Source: an uncultured Prevotella sp. (GTDB taxonomy: Bacteria; Bacteroidota; Bacteroidia; Bacteroidales; Bacteroidaceae). Taken from it: 12,296 nucleotides of DNA. Below the pieces are notes generated by a model, which searched no databases, had not been told where the DNA came from, and saw nothing but the letters and a program-made list of their open reading frames with translations. The DNA is taken from positions 1 to 12,296 of the forward strand of contig CAAHDP010000376.1 of NCBI GenBank assembly GCA_900770515.1, written 5' to 3'. Below, in pieces: positions 1-7,356 of this stretch. Each line of letters begins with the position of its first letter. Position 1 is the stretch's first letter. The position numbers and the translations under genes are program-made.

Positions 1-217
1 CTGGGGTGGTCAGAGCATCATCGCAGGTAACATTATTGTTCGTCAGCGTGGTAACAAGCACTTCCCAGGTGAGAATGTAGCTCAGGGTAAGGATGATACA
101 TTGTATGCTTTGACAGACGGTATCGTTTACTTCCACAAGGGCCGCAAGGACAAGAGTACAGTTTCTGTTCTCTCTCCAGAGGTTTACGCTGAGAAGACCA
201 AAAAAGCTGACGCTTAA
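1..217 (+). CDS. rpmA: 50S ribosomal protein L27, 3' part
   Basis: The reading frame is open from base 2 to a TAA at 215-217 and gives 71 residues. It begins in the conserved core of bacterial L27 ([17 protein letters not shown], then HFPGENV and the GIVYF segment) and ends in a Lys/Ala-rich tail. L27 is an 80-90 residue protein of the large ribosomal subunit that sits near the peptidyl-transferase centre. The missing start is therefore only about 20-25 residues, the flexible basic N-terminal arm, which lies outside the window. rpmA normally follows rplU (L21), so rplU is expected just upstream (inference). A strong hairpin terminator follows 43 bases after the stop, so this is the end of its operon. 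Confidence 0.96.
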   Translation, partial: WGGQSIIAGNIIVRQRGNKHFPGENVAQGKDDTLYALTDGIVYFHKGRKDKSTVSVLSPEVYAEKTKKADA

Positions 218-260
218 ATTTTAAAGTTTTAGAAAAAACTATTCCAAACAAACAACATAG

Positions 261-290
261 AAGCCTGCTCATACCTAGAGCAGGCTTTCT
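261..290 (+). terminator. Intrinsic terminator after rpmA
   Basis: A perfect 10-bp stem (AAGCCTGCTC at 261-270 with GAGCAGGCTT at 278-287) closes a 7-base loop and runs into TTTCT. It lies between rpmA and the serS promoter and explains how the ribosomal-protein transcript ends. Confidence 0.85.
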
Positions 291-402
291 GCATTTATAT
301 ACCCTCAAGCGAAAATGACTTTATGCTTTCAGCGCATTATCTGCAAAGAAAACCACTAAAACACTTTATTTCTACCCTTCTCTGCAAAAAAGTCAGCATT
401 TT

Positions 403-435
403 TTTGCGTTATCACAAATATTTTTTGTACTTTTG
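403..435 (+). promoter_or_regulatory. Bacteroidota-type promoter for serS
   Basis: The -7 box TACTTTTG at 428-435 matches TAnnTTTG exactly, and a -33 TTTG lies at 403-406, 21 bp upstream. This is the pattern recognised by the primary sigma factor of Bacteroidota. Transcription should start around 440-445, leaving a leader of about 30 bases before the serS ATG. No T-box-like leader structure is seen. Confidence 0.7.
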
Positions 436-472
436 CCTTCAAATTGTAAATAATTAAATTAAAAGACATTAT

Positions 473-1765
473 ATGCTTACACTTAAACTCATCAGTGAAG
501 AAACTGAACGTGTAGTTAAAGGTCTTGAAAAGAAGCATTTTCCAAATGCTCGTGAGGCCGTAGAGAAAGTATTGGAGTACGACAAGATTCGTCGTGAAGC
601 TCAGCAGAAGCTGGATAACAACAAGCAGCAGGCTAACCAGTTTGCCAAGCAGATTGGTGCCTTGATGAAGGAAGGCAAGAAAGAGGAAGCTGAAAGCGCC
701 AAGGCGCAGGTAGCTATGCTCAAGGCTGACGCTAAGGCTCTGGAAGAGATCATGGAGAAGGCTCAGAACGATATGACCAACCAGTTGCTCGAAATTCCAA
801 ACATCCCTTGCGAACTGGTTCCAGAGGGTAAGGATGCAGCTGACAACGTAGTAGTAAAAGAAGGTGGCGAAAAGCCTAACCTCGGCCCAGACGCTCTCTG
901 CCACTGGGATCTCTTGAAGAAGTACAACCTGGTTGACTTCGACCTCGGTGTCAAGATTACAGGTGCTGGTTTCCCTGTATATATCGGTAAGATGGCTCGC
1001 TTCCAGCGTGCTCTCGAGGCTTTCTTCCTCGATGAAGCCCGTAAGAGCGGATACCTGGAGATTCAGCCTCCTTACGTAGTAAACGAGGATTCAGGTCGTG
1101 GAACTGGTCAGTTGCCAGACAAGGAGGGTCAGATGTATCACGCCAATCTCGACAACCTCTTCCTCATCCCTACTGCTGAGGTTCCTGTAACCAACATCTT
1201 CCGTGATGTGATTCTCGACGAGAAGGATCTCCCTATCAAGCGCTGCGCTTACTCTGCCTGCTTCCGTCGTGAGGCTGGTAGCTACGGTAAGGATGTTCGC
1301 GGCTTGAACCGCTTGCACCAGTTTGACAAGGTAGAGATTGTACGCATCGATAAGCCAGGTCACTCTTATGAGAGCCTGAACGAGATGCTCGACCACGTAG
1401 AGGGTCTCTTGAAGAAGTTGGAGTTGCCATACCACATTCTCCGTCTCTGCGGTGGTGACATGAGCTTCACCTCTTCTATCTGCTATGACTTCGAGACATG
1501 GAGTGCAGCACAGGGTCGCTGGCTGGAGGTTTCATCAGTATCTAACTTCGAGAGCTACCAGGCTAACCGTCTCCACTGCCGCTATCGCCATGCAGAGGAC
1601 AAGAAGATTGAGCTTTGCCACACCTTGAACGGTTCTGCTCTTGCCTTGCCACGTATCGTTGCAACTATCCTGGAGAACAATCAGACTCCAGAGGGTATCC
1701 GTGTGCCTAAGGTATTGGTACCTTACTGCGGATTCGAGATGCTCGATGACAAGAACTTCGATTAA
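473..1765 (+). CDS. serS: Seryl-tRNA synthetase
   Basis: This 430-residue protein is a complete cytoplasmic class II aminoacyl-tRNA synthetase that charges tRNA-Ser (and tRNA-Sec where present) with serine. Residues about 27-100 are rich in Lys, Glu, Ala and Gln and form the long antiparallel coiled-coil arm that grips the tRNA extra arm. The catalytic domain follows, with TAEVP at 234-238 (serine pocket), motif 2 FRREAGS at 264-270, and motif 3 NGSALALPR at 386-394 with its ATP-binding arginine. Length and motif order are normal for bacterial SerRS. The first ATG lies about 38 bases after a consensus -7 box and gives the expected N-terminus (MLTLKLI). The gene is monocistronic, flanked by its own promoter and a terminator hairpin. 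Confidence 0.98.
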   Translation: MLTLKLISEETERVVKGLEKKHFPNAREAVEKVLEYDKIRREAQQKLDNNKQQANQFAKQIGALMKEGKKEEAESAKAQVAMLKADAKALEEIMEKAQNDMTNQLLEIPNIPCELVPEGKDAADNVVVKEGGEKPNLGPDALCHWDLLKKYNLVDFDLGVKITGAGFPVYIGKMARFQRALEAFFLDEARKSGYLEIQPPYVVNEDSGRGTGQLPDKEGQMYHANLDNLFLIPTAEVPVTNIFRDVILDEKDLPIKRCAYSACFRREAGSYGKDVRGLNRLHQFDKVEIVRIDKPGHSYESLNEMLDHVEGLLKKLELPYHILRLCGGDMSFTSSICYDFETWSAAQGRWLEVSSVSNFESYQANRLHCRYRHAEDKKIELCHTLNGSALALPRIVATILENNQTPEGIRVPKVLVPYCGFEMLDDKNFD

Positions 1766-1832
1766 TTCGAACTAAAAAACAGAACGGACCAGAAGTCCAG
1801 TCCTGTCAAGAATACAAAAAACATATTGTACG

Positions 1833-1877
1833 AGGATAACTTCGACTGCCATGAAAGGTGGTCGTAGTTATCCTTTT
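1833..1877 (+). terminator. Long-hairpin terminator after serS
   Basis: An 18-bp inverted repeat (1833-1850 with 1857-1874) closes an ATGAAA loop and is followed by TTTTGCATTTTC. As RNA it has two G-U pairs and one internal T-T mismatch, otherwise full pairing. Its position 67 bases after the serS stop fits a terminator. The stem is unusually long and the U-tract is short and interrupted, so a processing or attenuation role for the next gene is possible. Confidence 0.65.
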
Positions 1878-1890
1878 GCATTTTCAATAC

Positions 1891-1910
1891 CATGCACAAA
1901 CATGCATAAA
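1891..1910 (+). repeat. Short tandem repeat CATGCAnAAA x2
   Basis: Two adjacent 10-base units, CATGCACAAA and CATGCATAAA, differ at one base. They lie between the serS terminator and the next gene, about 50 bases before its ATG, where a promoter or operator would be expected. No clear TAnnTTTG box is visible here. The repeat may be chance or a protein-binding site. Confidence 0.3.
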
Positions 1911-1958
1911 CAACTAAATTAGAAATAGACAATAGTCAACATAAAAAGTTAATAGCCA

Positions 1959-4301
1959 ATGAACAAGATTATCAAGAAAATACAATACTCTGAAAAGGTA
2001 TTCCGTTTCGATGTGGAAGCTCCACTCATTGCCAAGAGCCGCAAGGCTGGCAACTTCGTCATTATCCGTGTAGACAACAACAGTGAGCGCATGCCGCTGA
2101 CCATTGCTGATGCCGACATAGAAAAAGGCACCATTACTCTGGTAGTGCAGAAGGTAGGTTTATCTTCTACCAAACTCTGTGCCCTGAACGAAGGCGATGA
2201 GATTCATGACGTAGTAGGTCCACTCGGAAACCCAACACATATCGAGAACTTCGGTACCGTCATCTGTGCCGGTGGTGGCGTAGGCGTAGCTCCTATGCTC
2301 CCTATCATCAAGGCGCTGAAGGCTGCGGGCAACCGTGTGCTCAGCGTGATTGCCGGAAGAAGCAAGGACCTCGTCATCATGGAGGATGAGGTGCGTGCAT
2401 CAAGTGATGAGCTCATCATCATGACCGACGACGGAAGTTACGGAGAGAAAGGCGTAGTAACCGTAGGTATCGAGAAGCTCATCAATCAGGAGCATATCGA
2501 CAAGGTATTCGCCATCGGTCCTCCTATCATGATGAAGTTCTGCTGTCTCCTGACCCAGAAATACAATCTCTCTACTGATGTATCGCTCAATACTATCATG
2601 GTGGACGGTACCGGTATGTGCGGTGCCTGCCGTCTGACTATCGGCGGAAAGACCAAGTTTGTCTGCATCGACGGTCCTGAGTTTGACGGTGCCCAGGTAG
2701 ACTGGGACGAGATGTTCAAGCGCATGGGAACCTTCAAGGACGTAGAGCGCGAGGAGATGGAACACTTCGAGGAACATCTGGCTACCATAGATGCCGAAAA
2801 GAAGAAGGAGACCACAGACATAACAATGGACGTAGAGCCAACAGATGCATCCATCGAAGAGCTGACAGACCGCAACGCCGAGTGGCGAAAGGAATTGCGT
2901 GCTTCCATGAAAGCCAAGGAACGTACGGCTATCGAGCGTGTGAAGATGCCGGAACTCGACCCAGTATATCGTGCAACCACCCGTACGGAAGAGGTGAACA
3001 TCGGTCTGACCAAGGAGATGGCATTGACCGAGGCAAAGCGCTGTCTGGACTGTCCTAAGCCTACCTGTATGGAAGGCTGTCCGGTAAGTATCAATATTCC
3101 GTCATTCATCAAGAATATCGAGCGCGGTCAGTTCCTGGCTGCAGCCAAGGTTCTGAAGAACACCTCTGCCCTACCTGCAGTCTGCGGACGTGTCTGCCCT
3201 CAGGAGAAGCAGTGCGAAAGCAAGTGTGTACATCTCAAGATGAACGAGCCTGCTGTGGCTATCGGATATCTGGAACGATTCGCTGCCGACTATGAACGAC
3301 AGAGTGGCAATATCTCCGTACCTCAATGCGATGAAGCTAACGGCATCAAGGTTGCTGTGGTTGGCTCAGGTCCTTCAGGCTTGAGTTTTGCAGGCGATAT
3401 GGCAAAGAAGGGATTCGACGTTACCGTATTTGAGGCTTTACATGAAATCGGTGGCGTATTGAAATATGGTATTCCAGAGTTCCGTCTTCCTAATGCCATC
3501 GTAGACGTAGAGATTGAGAACCTTCAGAAGATGGGCGTGAAATTCATCACCGACTGCATCGTAGGCAAGACCATCTCTGTAAAAGACCTGGAAAAACAGG
3601 GATTCAAGGGCATCTTTGTGGGTTCGGGAGCAGGTTTGCCTAACTTCATGAATATCCCTGGTGAGAATGCCCTGAATATCATGTCATCTAACGAGTATCT
3701 TACCCGTGTAAACCTGATGGATGCCGCCAATCCTCATACCGATACCCCTATCAACCTGGGTAAGAAGGTAGTTGTTGTGGGTGGAGGAAACACTGCGATG
3801 GACAGTTGCCGTACAGCCAAGCGTCTGGGAGCAGAAGTAACATTGGTTTATCGCCGTTCTGAAGCAGAGATGCCAGCCCGACTAGAGGAAGTCAAGCATG
3901 CCAAGGAAGAAGGCATCAACTTCATGACTCTCCATAATCCTAAGGAGTATGAAGCTGACGAAAAGGGCGCTGTCAAGTCTGTCGTTCTCGATGTCATGCA
4001 GCTGGGAGAACCTGATGCCAGTGGTCGCCGTCGTCCGGAAGCTACAGGCGAGACCGTGACTTTGGAGTGCGACCAGGTGATTGTTGCCGTGGGTGTAAGT
4101 CCTAACCCTCTCGTTCCTCAGAGCATTGAAGGATTGGAACTTGGCAGAAAGAACACCATTGCCGTGAACGAGCAGATGCAGAGTTCTATCGCAGAAATCT
4201 ACGCTGGTGGTGACATCGTCCGTGGTGGTGCTACCGTAATTCTTGCCATGGGTGACGGTAGAAAGGCTGCACTGAATATGAGTGAAAGACTCTTGAAATG
4301 A
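1959..4301 (+). CDS. Fused NfnA/NfnB-type NAD(P)H:ferredoxin (glutamate synthase-like) oxidoreductase
   Basis: This 780-residue protein joins two modules that are separate subunits in NfnAB enzymes. Residues 1-275 are the small, dihydroorotate-dehydrogenase-B-electron-transfer-like part: FAD-binding RMPLTIA at 44-50, a glycine-rich NAD(H) segment (CAGGGVGVAP, 103-112), and a [2Fe-2S] site with Cys221, Cys224, Cys236 and probable fourth ligand Asp216. Residues 300-780 are the glutamate-synthase-small-subunit-like part: Cys362/365/370/374 and Cys409/413/419/423 for two [4Fe-4S] clusters, an FAD fingerprint GSGPSGLS at 469-476, a second NADPH fold GGGNTAMD at 608-615, and a terminal AGGDIVRGGATV flavin motif. 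Known NfnAB enzymes couple NADH, NADPH and ferredoxin by flavin-based electron bifurcation. Databases often call this fusion a bifunctional DHOD B NAD-binding subunit/NADPH-dependent glutamate synthase. No glutamine-amidotransferase large subunit lies nearby, so true glutamate synthesis is unproven. Confidence 0.9.
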   Translation: MNKIIKKIQYSEKVFRFDVEAPLIAKSRKAGNFVIIRVDNNSERMPLTIADADIEKGTITLVVQKVGLSSTKLCALNEGDEIHDVVGPLGNPTHIENFGTVICAGGGVGVAPMLPIIKALKAAGNRVLSVIAGRSKDLVIMEDEVRASSDELIIMTDDGSYGEKGVVTVGIEKLINQEHIDKVFAIGPPIMMKFCCLLTQKYNLSTDVSLNTIMVDGTGMCGACRLTIGGKTKFVCIDGPEFDGAQVDWDEMFKRMGTFKDVEREEMEHFEEHLATIDAEKKKETTDITMDVEPTDASIEELTDRNAEWRKELRASMKAKERTAIERVKMPELDPVYRATTRTEEVNIGLTKEMALTEAKRCLDCPKPTCMEGCPVSINIPSFIKNIERGQFLAAAKVLKNTSALPAVCGRVCPQEKQCESKCVHLKMNEPAVAIGYLERFAADYERQSGNISVPQCDEANGIKVAVVGSGPSGLSFAGDMAKKGFDVTVFEALHEIGGVLKYGIPEFRLPNAIVDVEIENLQKMGVKFITDCIVGKTISVKDLEKQGFKGIFVGSGAGLPNFMNIPGENALNIMSSNEYLTRVNLMDAANPHTDTPINLGKKVVVVGGGNTAMDSCRTAKRLGAEVTLVYRRSEAEMPARLEEVKHAKEEGINFMTLHNPKEYEADEKGAVKSVVLDVMQLGEPDASGRRRPEATGETVTLECDQVIVAVGVSPNPLVPQSIEGLELGRKNTIAVNEQMQSSIAEIYAGGDIVRGGATVILAMGDGRKAALNMSERLLK

Positions 4302-4344
4302 TAAACAAGAAAAAGATAGCGAAACTTGAGTAAGATATAAAAGA

Positions 4345-4384
4345 AAAAGAGGGTGCGTCATGAACTTATGACACACCCTCTTTT
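4345..4384. terminator. Bidirectional terminator between convergent genes
   Basis: A 17-bp inverted repeat (4345-4361 with 4368-4384) has one mismatch, a GAACTT loop, an A-run on its left side and a T-run on its right side. It can therefore stop transcription from the Nfn-type gene on the plus strand and from the sigma/anti-sigma operon on the minus strand. It fills most of the 94-base gap between the two convergent stops. Confidence 0.85.
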
Positions 4385-4395
4385 CTATTTATGTT

Positions 4396-5769
4396 TTAAA
4401 GATTGAATCTCAAACCAAACTGGAAATTGAAGTTCAGTTTCTTATCCTTGAAAGTATTTTCAATCTCGCTGCCATTATCGATGTAATACTTGGCACCTGG
4501 CTCGATATACAAGCCTACATTTGGCGTGATATCATATTGTGCTCCGAGCGAAGCCTTTCCTGAGAACTGCACTCTATCACGTTTGGCATTCTCTTTCTTT
4601 ACTCCCTCCTCTTCCGTATCATTCTTCACATTCAAGTCAGCCTCAGCGCCAGCCATCACATAAGCATGGAATCCTCCACTCTTCCATAACTCATAATTTA
4701 GACCTACCGGAATGCCCACATAGTGAAGCACCTGATGGACATTATAATTATTATGAGGTGCATACGGATAAAAGTCGGAAGAGGTACGGGTATACACGAA
4801 ACCCGAACTCAACGACAGACGTGGAGCAATACCAAATGCCACCTGCAATCCTACAGAGACAGGAGCATGATGCTTGGCTTCGCCTTTATAGGTTTTCTGA
4901 ACCACCTTATAGGATGCCATCAGATAATCGATATCATTCACACCTTCTACTGTTGGGTCAGGAACAATACCCGGCATAGGGTCTGCCAAAACATCAGAAC
5001 CAGAACTCGCATAGGAATCATCAGAAGTAGACAATCCCAAGTTCGGACTCAGATTTTCCGCATAGAGCTTCATTGACAAACCAGCAGTCTCTTTATGATG
5101 AGAGAATTGATAAGCATCAGCCACTACGGCATTCGCAAAGAGGTTATCAATAGACTTTGCCTTTTGATTCTGTCTGGTCGGAGAATCCTGCTGAAGAGTT
5201 GACTCAGTTTTCTCTTCTGCAGATGAGACTGGCTGAGAATCAACAGATGCTACCATCAATTCATTCTCCGAAGTTGGCATCACTTCATTCTCTGAAGCAG
5301 AAGACAAAAGAACCGTTTGATCAGTCAAAAGCTGTCTTCCTGCATTTTTACCATCTACTGTTTGCTTTGGACTCCTTTTCATCCCCAACCCTACATTGTC
5401 ATCTCTGGAATCAAGCGAATTTCCAGCTCCATTTTCCAATGTCTTACCCATAGGATGCGAATGCTTTGCAACCGCAGATGCAGATGGTTTATCTGTTACC
5501 ATTGCCAATTGCGAACTGGCAAGTTTATCTTCCTCCTGATGGAAGTAGACATAACTACCTCCTATTCCCAACAAAGCCACAGCCGCAGCTGCAGCAGACC
5601 AACGTTTCCAAGTGTTTATATGGATTATTTTACCAGGTTTAGATACCTCTTGATGTCCCGTCTTCTGAGCAAGCGATTGTTCAATACCCGCCCACAAGTC
5701 GCGGCTGACAGGCTCTTGATAGTCTGCCAACTGATCTCGAAGTTTGTTTGTCCAATCATTATTACTCAT
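4396..5769 (-). CDS. Dma-type dual membrane-spanning anti-sigma factor with C-terminal outer-membrane beta-barrel
   Basis: This 457-residue protein has an unusual layout. Residues 1-56 are soluble and charged (NDWTNKLRDQLADY, then RDLWAGIEQSL) and resemble the N-terminal segment seen in Bacteroidota proteins paired with ECF sigma factors. Residues about 57-76 (Trp57 to Phe76, Ala/Val/Leu/Gly-rich) form one inner-membrane helix after basic residues. Residues 77-226 are a low-complexity Ser/Glu/Gln/Lys linker with no signal peptide. Residues 228-457 show about eight amphipathic strands with alternating aromatic and small residues (near 228-238, 303-313, 316-327, 348-360, 366-380, 399-411, 417-430, 444-457) and end in FGLRFNL, a terminal beta-signal-like sequence. 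The ATG lies inside the end of the sigma gene (8-base overlap), implying coupled translation. This matches the Dma family described in Bacteroides thetaiotaomicron, whose founding member controls outer-membrane vesiculation. The target of this member is unknown. Confidence 0.8.
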   Translation of the reverse strand: MSNNDWTNKLRDQLADYQEPVSRDLWAGIEQSLAQKTGHQEVSKPGKIIHINTWKRWSAAAAAVALLGIGGSYVYFHQEEDKLASSQLAMVTDKPSASAVAKHSHPMGKTLENGAGNSLDSRDDNVGLGMKRSPKQTVDGKNAGRQLLTDQTVLLSSASENEVMPTSENELMVASVDSQPVSSAEEKTESTLQQDSPTRQNQKAKSIDNLFANAVVADAYQFSHHKETAGLSMKLYAENLSPNLGLSTSDDSYASSGSDVLADPMPGIVPDPTVEGVNDIDYLMASYKVVQKTYKGEAKHHAPVSVGLQVAFGIAPRLSLSSGFVYTRTSSDFYPYAPHNNYNVHQVLHYVGIPVGLNYELWKSGGFHAYVMAGAEADLNVKNDTEEEGVKKENAKRDRVQFSGKASLGAQYDITPNVGLYIEPGAKYYIDNGSEIENTFKDKKLNFNFQFGLRFNL

Positions 5770-6316
5770 ATTCTTTCTCGTTTAATTTACTCAGATAATC
5801 ATTAATTTTTCTTGCCAAGAGTTTCTTGGCTCTCAGATACTGCGATGCCGAACTACTTTCCTTAATGCCTAACCGCAGGGCTATCTCTTTATGACTCAAC
5901 TGTTCGAAGACATACAGGTTAAGCACCAATCTATAGCCATCAGGCAGTTCTCCAATCATTTTAGTCAGCTCAGCAGGTGGTATTTTTTCTACCGGCGGTT
6001 CCTCGTCCATAGGCTCATCCGGAAAATCTTCCACCAACGTAAGCCTATTCTTTTGTCGGACACAAGTAATCGCCTCATTAACAACAATACGAAGCAACCA
6101 CCCCTTCAGTGAACCTTCACCTCTATACTGAAAATTCGGAATCGCAGCAAAAACCTTGATGAAACTATCCTGGACAACATCTTCGGCATCTTCGCGCAAA
6201 GGGACATACCTCAGCGCAACCGCCATGGCATGCCCTACATACCGTTCGTACAACCGATGCATTGAATCCCGGCTGCCACGAAAAATATCATCCAAAAGTT
6301 CCTTCTCAGATTCCAA
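5762..6316 (-). CDS. ECF-family RNA polymerase sigma factor (partner of the Dma-type protein)
   Basis: This 184-residue sigma-70 family protein has only regions 2 and 4, as in ECF (group 4) sigma factors. Region 2 covers about residues 14-92, with the core-binding EDAEDVVQDSFIKVF at 42-56 and the -10-reading helix around GWLLRIVVNEAITCVR at 72-87. An acidic, Pro-rich linker follows (about 96-116). Region 4 begins at LPDGYRLVL (124-132) and contains the helix-turn-helix LSHKEIALRLGIKESS at 140-155. The start appears to be TTG at 6316-6314: an in-frame TAA lies upstream with no ATG or GTG between them, and the first internal ATG (Met19) would cut into region 2. The gene overlaps the anti-sigma gene by 8 bases. 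It is likely released from the membrane partner by an envelope signal (inference from the family). Confidence 0.9.
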   Translation of the reverse strand: MESEKELLDDIFRGSRDSMHRLYERYVGHAMAVALRYVPLREDAEDVVQDSFIKVFAAIPNFQYRGEGSLKGWLLRIVVNEAITCVRQKNRLTLVEDFPDEPMDEEPPVEKIPPAELTKMIGELPDGYRLVLNLYVFEQLSHKEIALRLGIKESSSASQYLRAKKLLARKINDYLSKLNEKEYE

Positions 6317-6366
6317 TTTTATATACTCTTTTATAAATTAAACGAAAGATATGAAAATCCTTGCAC

Positions 6367-6400
6367 CAAAATAATAACTTTTTTTGAAAATCTTATCAAA
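6367..6400 (-). promoter_or_regulatory. Weak candidate promoter for the sigma/anti-sigma pair
   Basis: On the minus strand a TTATTTTG (7 of 8 matches to TAnnTTTG) lies at 6374-6367, with a TTTG at 6400-6397 separated by 22 bases. The upstream box overlaps the end of rnz. The AT-rich sequence makes such matches common, and autoregulated ECF promoters use a different, unknown motif, so this is only a candidate. It would let the pair be expressed independently of the upstream genes. Confidence 0.25.
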
Positions 6401-7313
6401 TAACATTGAAAACCATCCCCTCCTGAGTAAGTATGGAATTTTCAAACACCGCCTTAGCCTCTTGCAGCAAAACCTGTTCATCATTATATCTTGCACTATA
6501 ATGTCCTAGGAGCAAGGTACCCACACCCGCTCCTGCTGCTATGGTAGCAGCCTGGCGTGCAGTACTATGATAATATATCTTGGCACGATCTTCCTGATCC
6601 GATGTATAGGTACTCTCATGGTATAACACAGTAACGCCTTTCACCTTTTCTTTCAAACCAGGCACAAAACGAGTATCACTGCAGTAAGCATAACTACGAG
6701 GCGGATCAGCAGGCTGAACGAGTCGGGCATTCGGGATCATATCACCATCTTCATTCGTCCAATCTGCACCATTTTTGATATTGTTAATCTGACTGACAGG
6801 AATGCCATAATAGTCTATCATATCACGACGGATATGTGGCAATGTAGGCTTCTCACGGAAGATAAATCCACAACAAGGCACACGATGCTGCAAAGGTACA
6901 GTTTCAACGGTAAGAGAGTGGTCCTCATATATGACCTGCTGCTTCTCGGTATCAACGGGAATCATTTCCATCTCATATTCCATGGTCTGCATAAAGAATT
7001 CAACCTGTTGCCTGAAGAGAGTGGCATATTCCTTAGGAGCATAAATTCTCAACTTGGAAGTACGTCCGAGCATTCCAAGCGTAGACAACAATCCCATCAA
7101 CCCGAAACAATGGTCGCCATGCATGTGACTGATAAAGATGGCATTCAGCTTAGAGAAATGAATGTGAGAGCGGCGGAACTGCATCTGAGCACCTTCACCA
7201 CAATCAACCATGAAGCACTTGCCCCTCATCTCAATGAGTTGAGAGGAAGCGTTATGTTTAAGAGTAGGCAGCGCACTGCCACACCCCAGAATATGTATCT
7301 TAAAAGGTTCCAT
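6396..7313 (-). CDS. rnz: Ribonuclease Z (tRNase Z)
   Basis: This is a metallo-beta-lactamase-fold endonuclease that removes the 3' trailer of tRNA precursors in the cytoplasm. Counting from the ATG at 7313, it has 305 residues, the normal length of the short bacterial form. The N-terminal ILGCGSALPT strand-loop is typical. The zinc-binding HxHxDH motif is HMHGDH at 63-68, and the other expected ligands are His143 (LQHRVP), Asp213 (CSDTR) and His271 (LLGHYSARY). The frame could extend two codons upstream to a TTG, but the ATG giving MEPFKIHILG is the usual family start. It lies 43 bases after the lipoprotein gene and 79 bases before the sigma gene, on the same strand, probably in one transcription unit. 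Confidence 0.96.
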   Translation of the reverse strand: MEPFKIHILGCGSALPTLKHNASSQLIEMRGKCFMVDCGEGAQMQFRRSHIHFSKLNAIFISHMHGDHCFGLMGLLSTLGMLGRTSKLRIYAPKEYATLFRQQVEFFMQTMEYEMEMIPVDTEKQQVIYEDHSLTVETVPLQHRVPCCGFIFREKPTLPHIRRDMIDYYGIPVSQINNIKNGADWTNEDGDMIPNARLVQPADPPRSYAYCSDTRFVPGLKEKVKGVTVLYHESTYTSDQEDRAKIYYHSTARQAATIAAGAGVGTLLLGHYSARYNDEQVLLQEAKAVFENSILTQEGMVFNVI

Positions 7314-7356
7314 TTGCAAAATAATTCATCATACTTTTTTCAGAATCATCAAGCGA

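Noticed and set aside
356..904. 182-residue minus-strand frame over the serS promoter and coiled-coil region
   Set aside because: It is antisense to the serS arm and promoter; Leu/Phe-rich composition is explained by the complement of Lys/Glu codons.
1786..1798. Mini-hairpin GGAC/GTCC just after serS
   Set aside because: A 4-bp stem without a U-tract; the 18-bp hairpin downstream is the better terminator.
4539..5805. Several 98-162 residue plus-strand frames opposite the anti-sigma gene
   Set aside because: Their compositions look like antisense of the Ser/Glu/Lys linker and barrel, and none has a promoter or domain.
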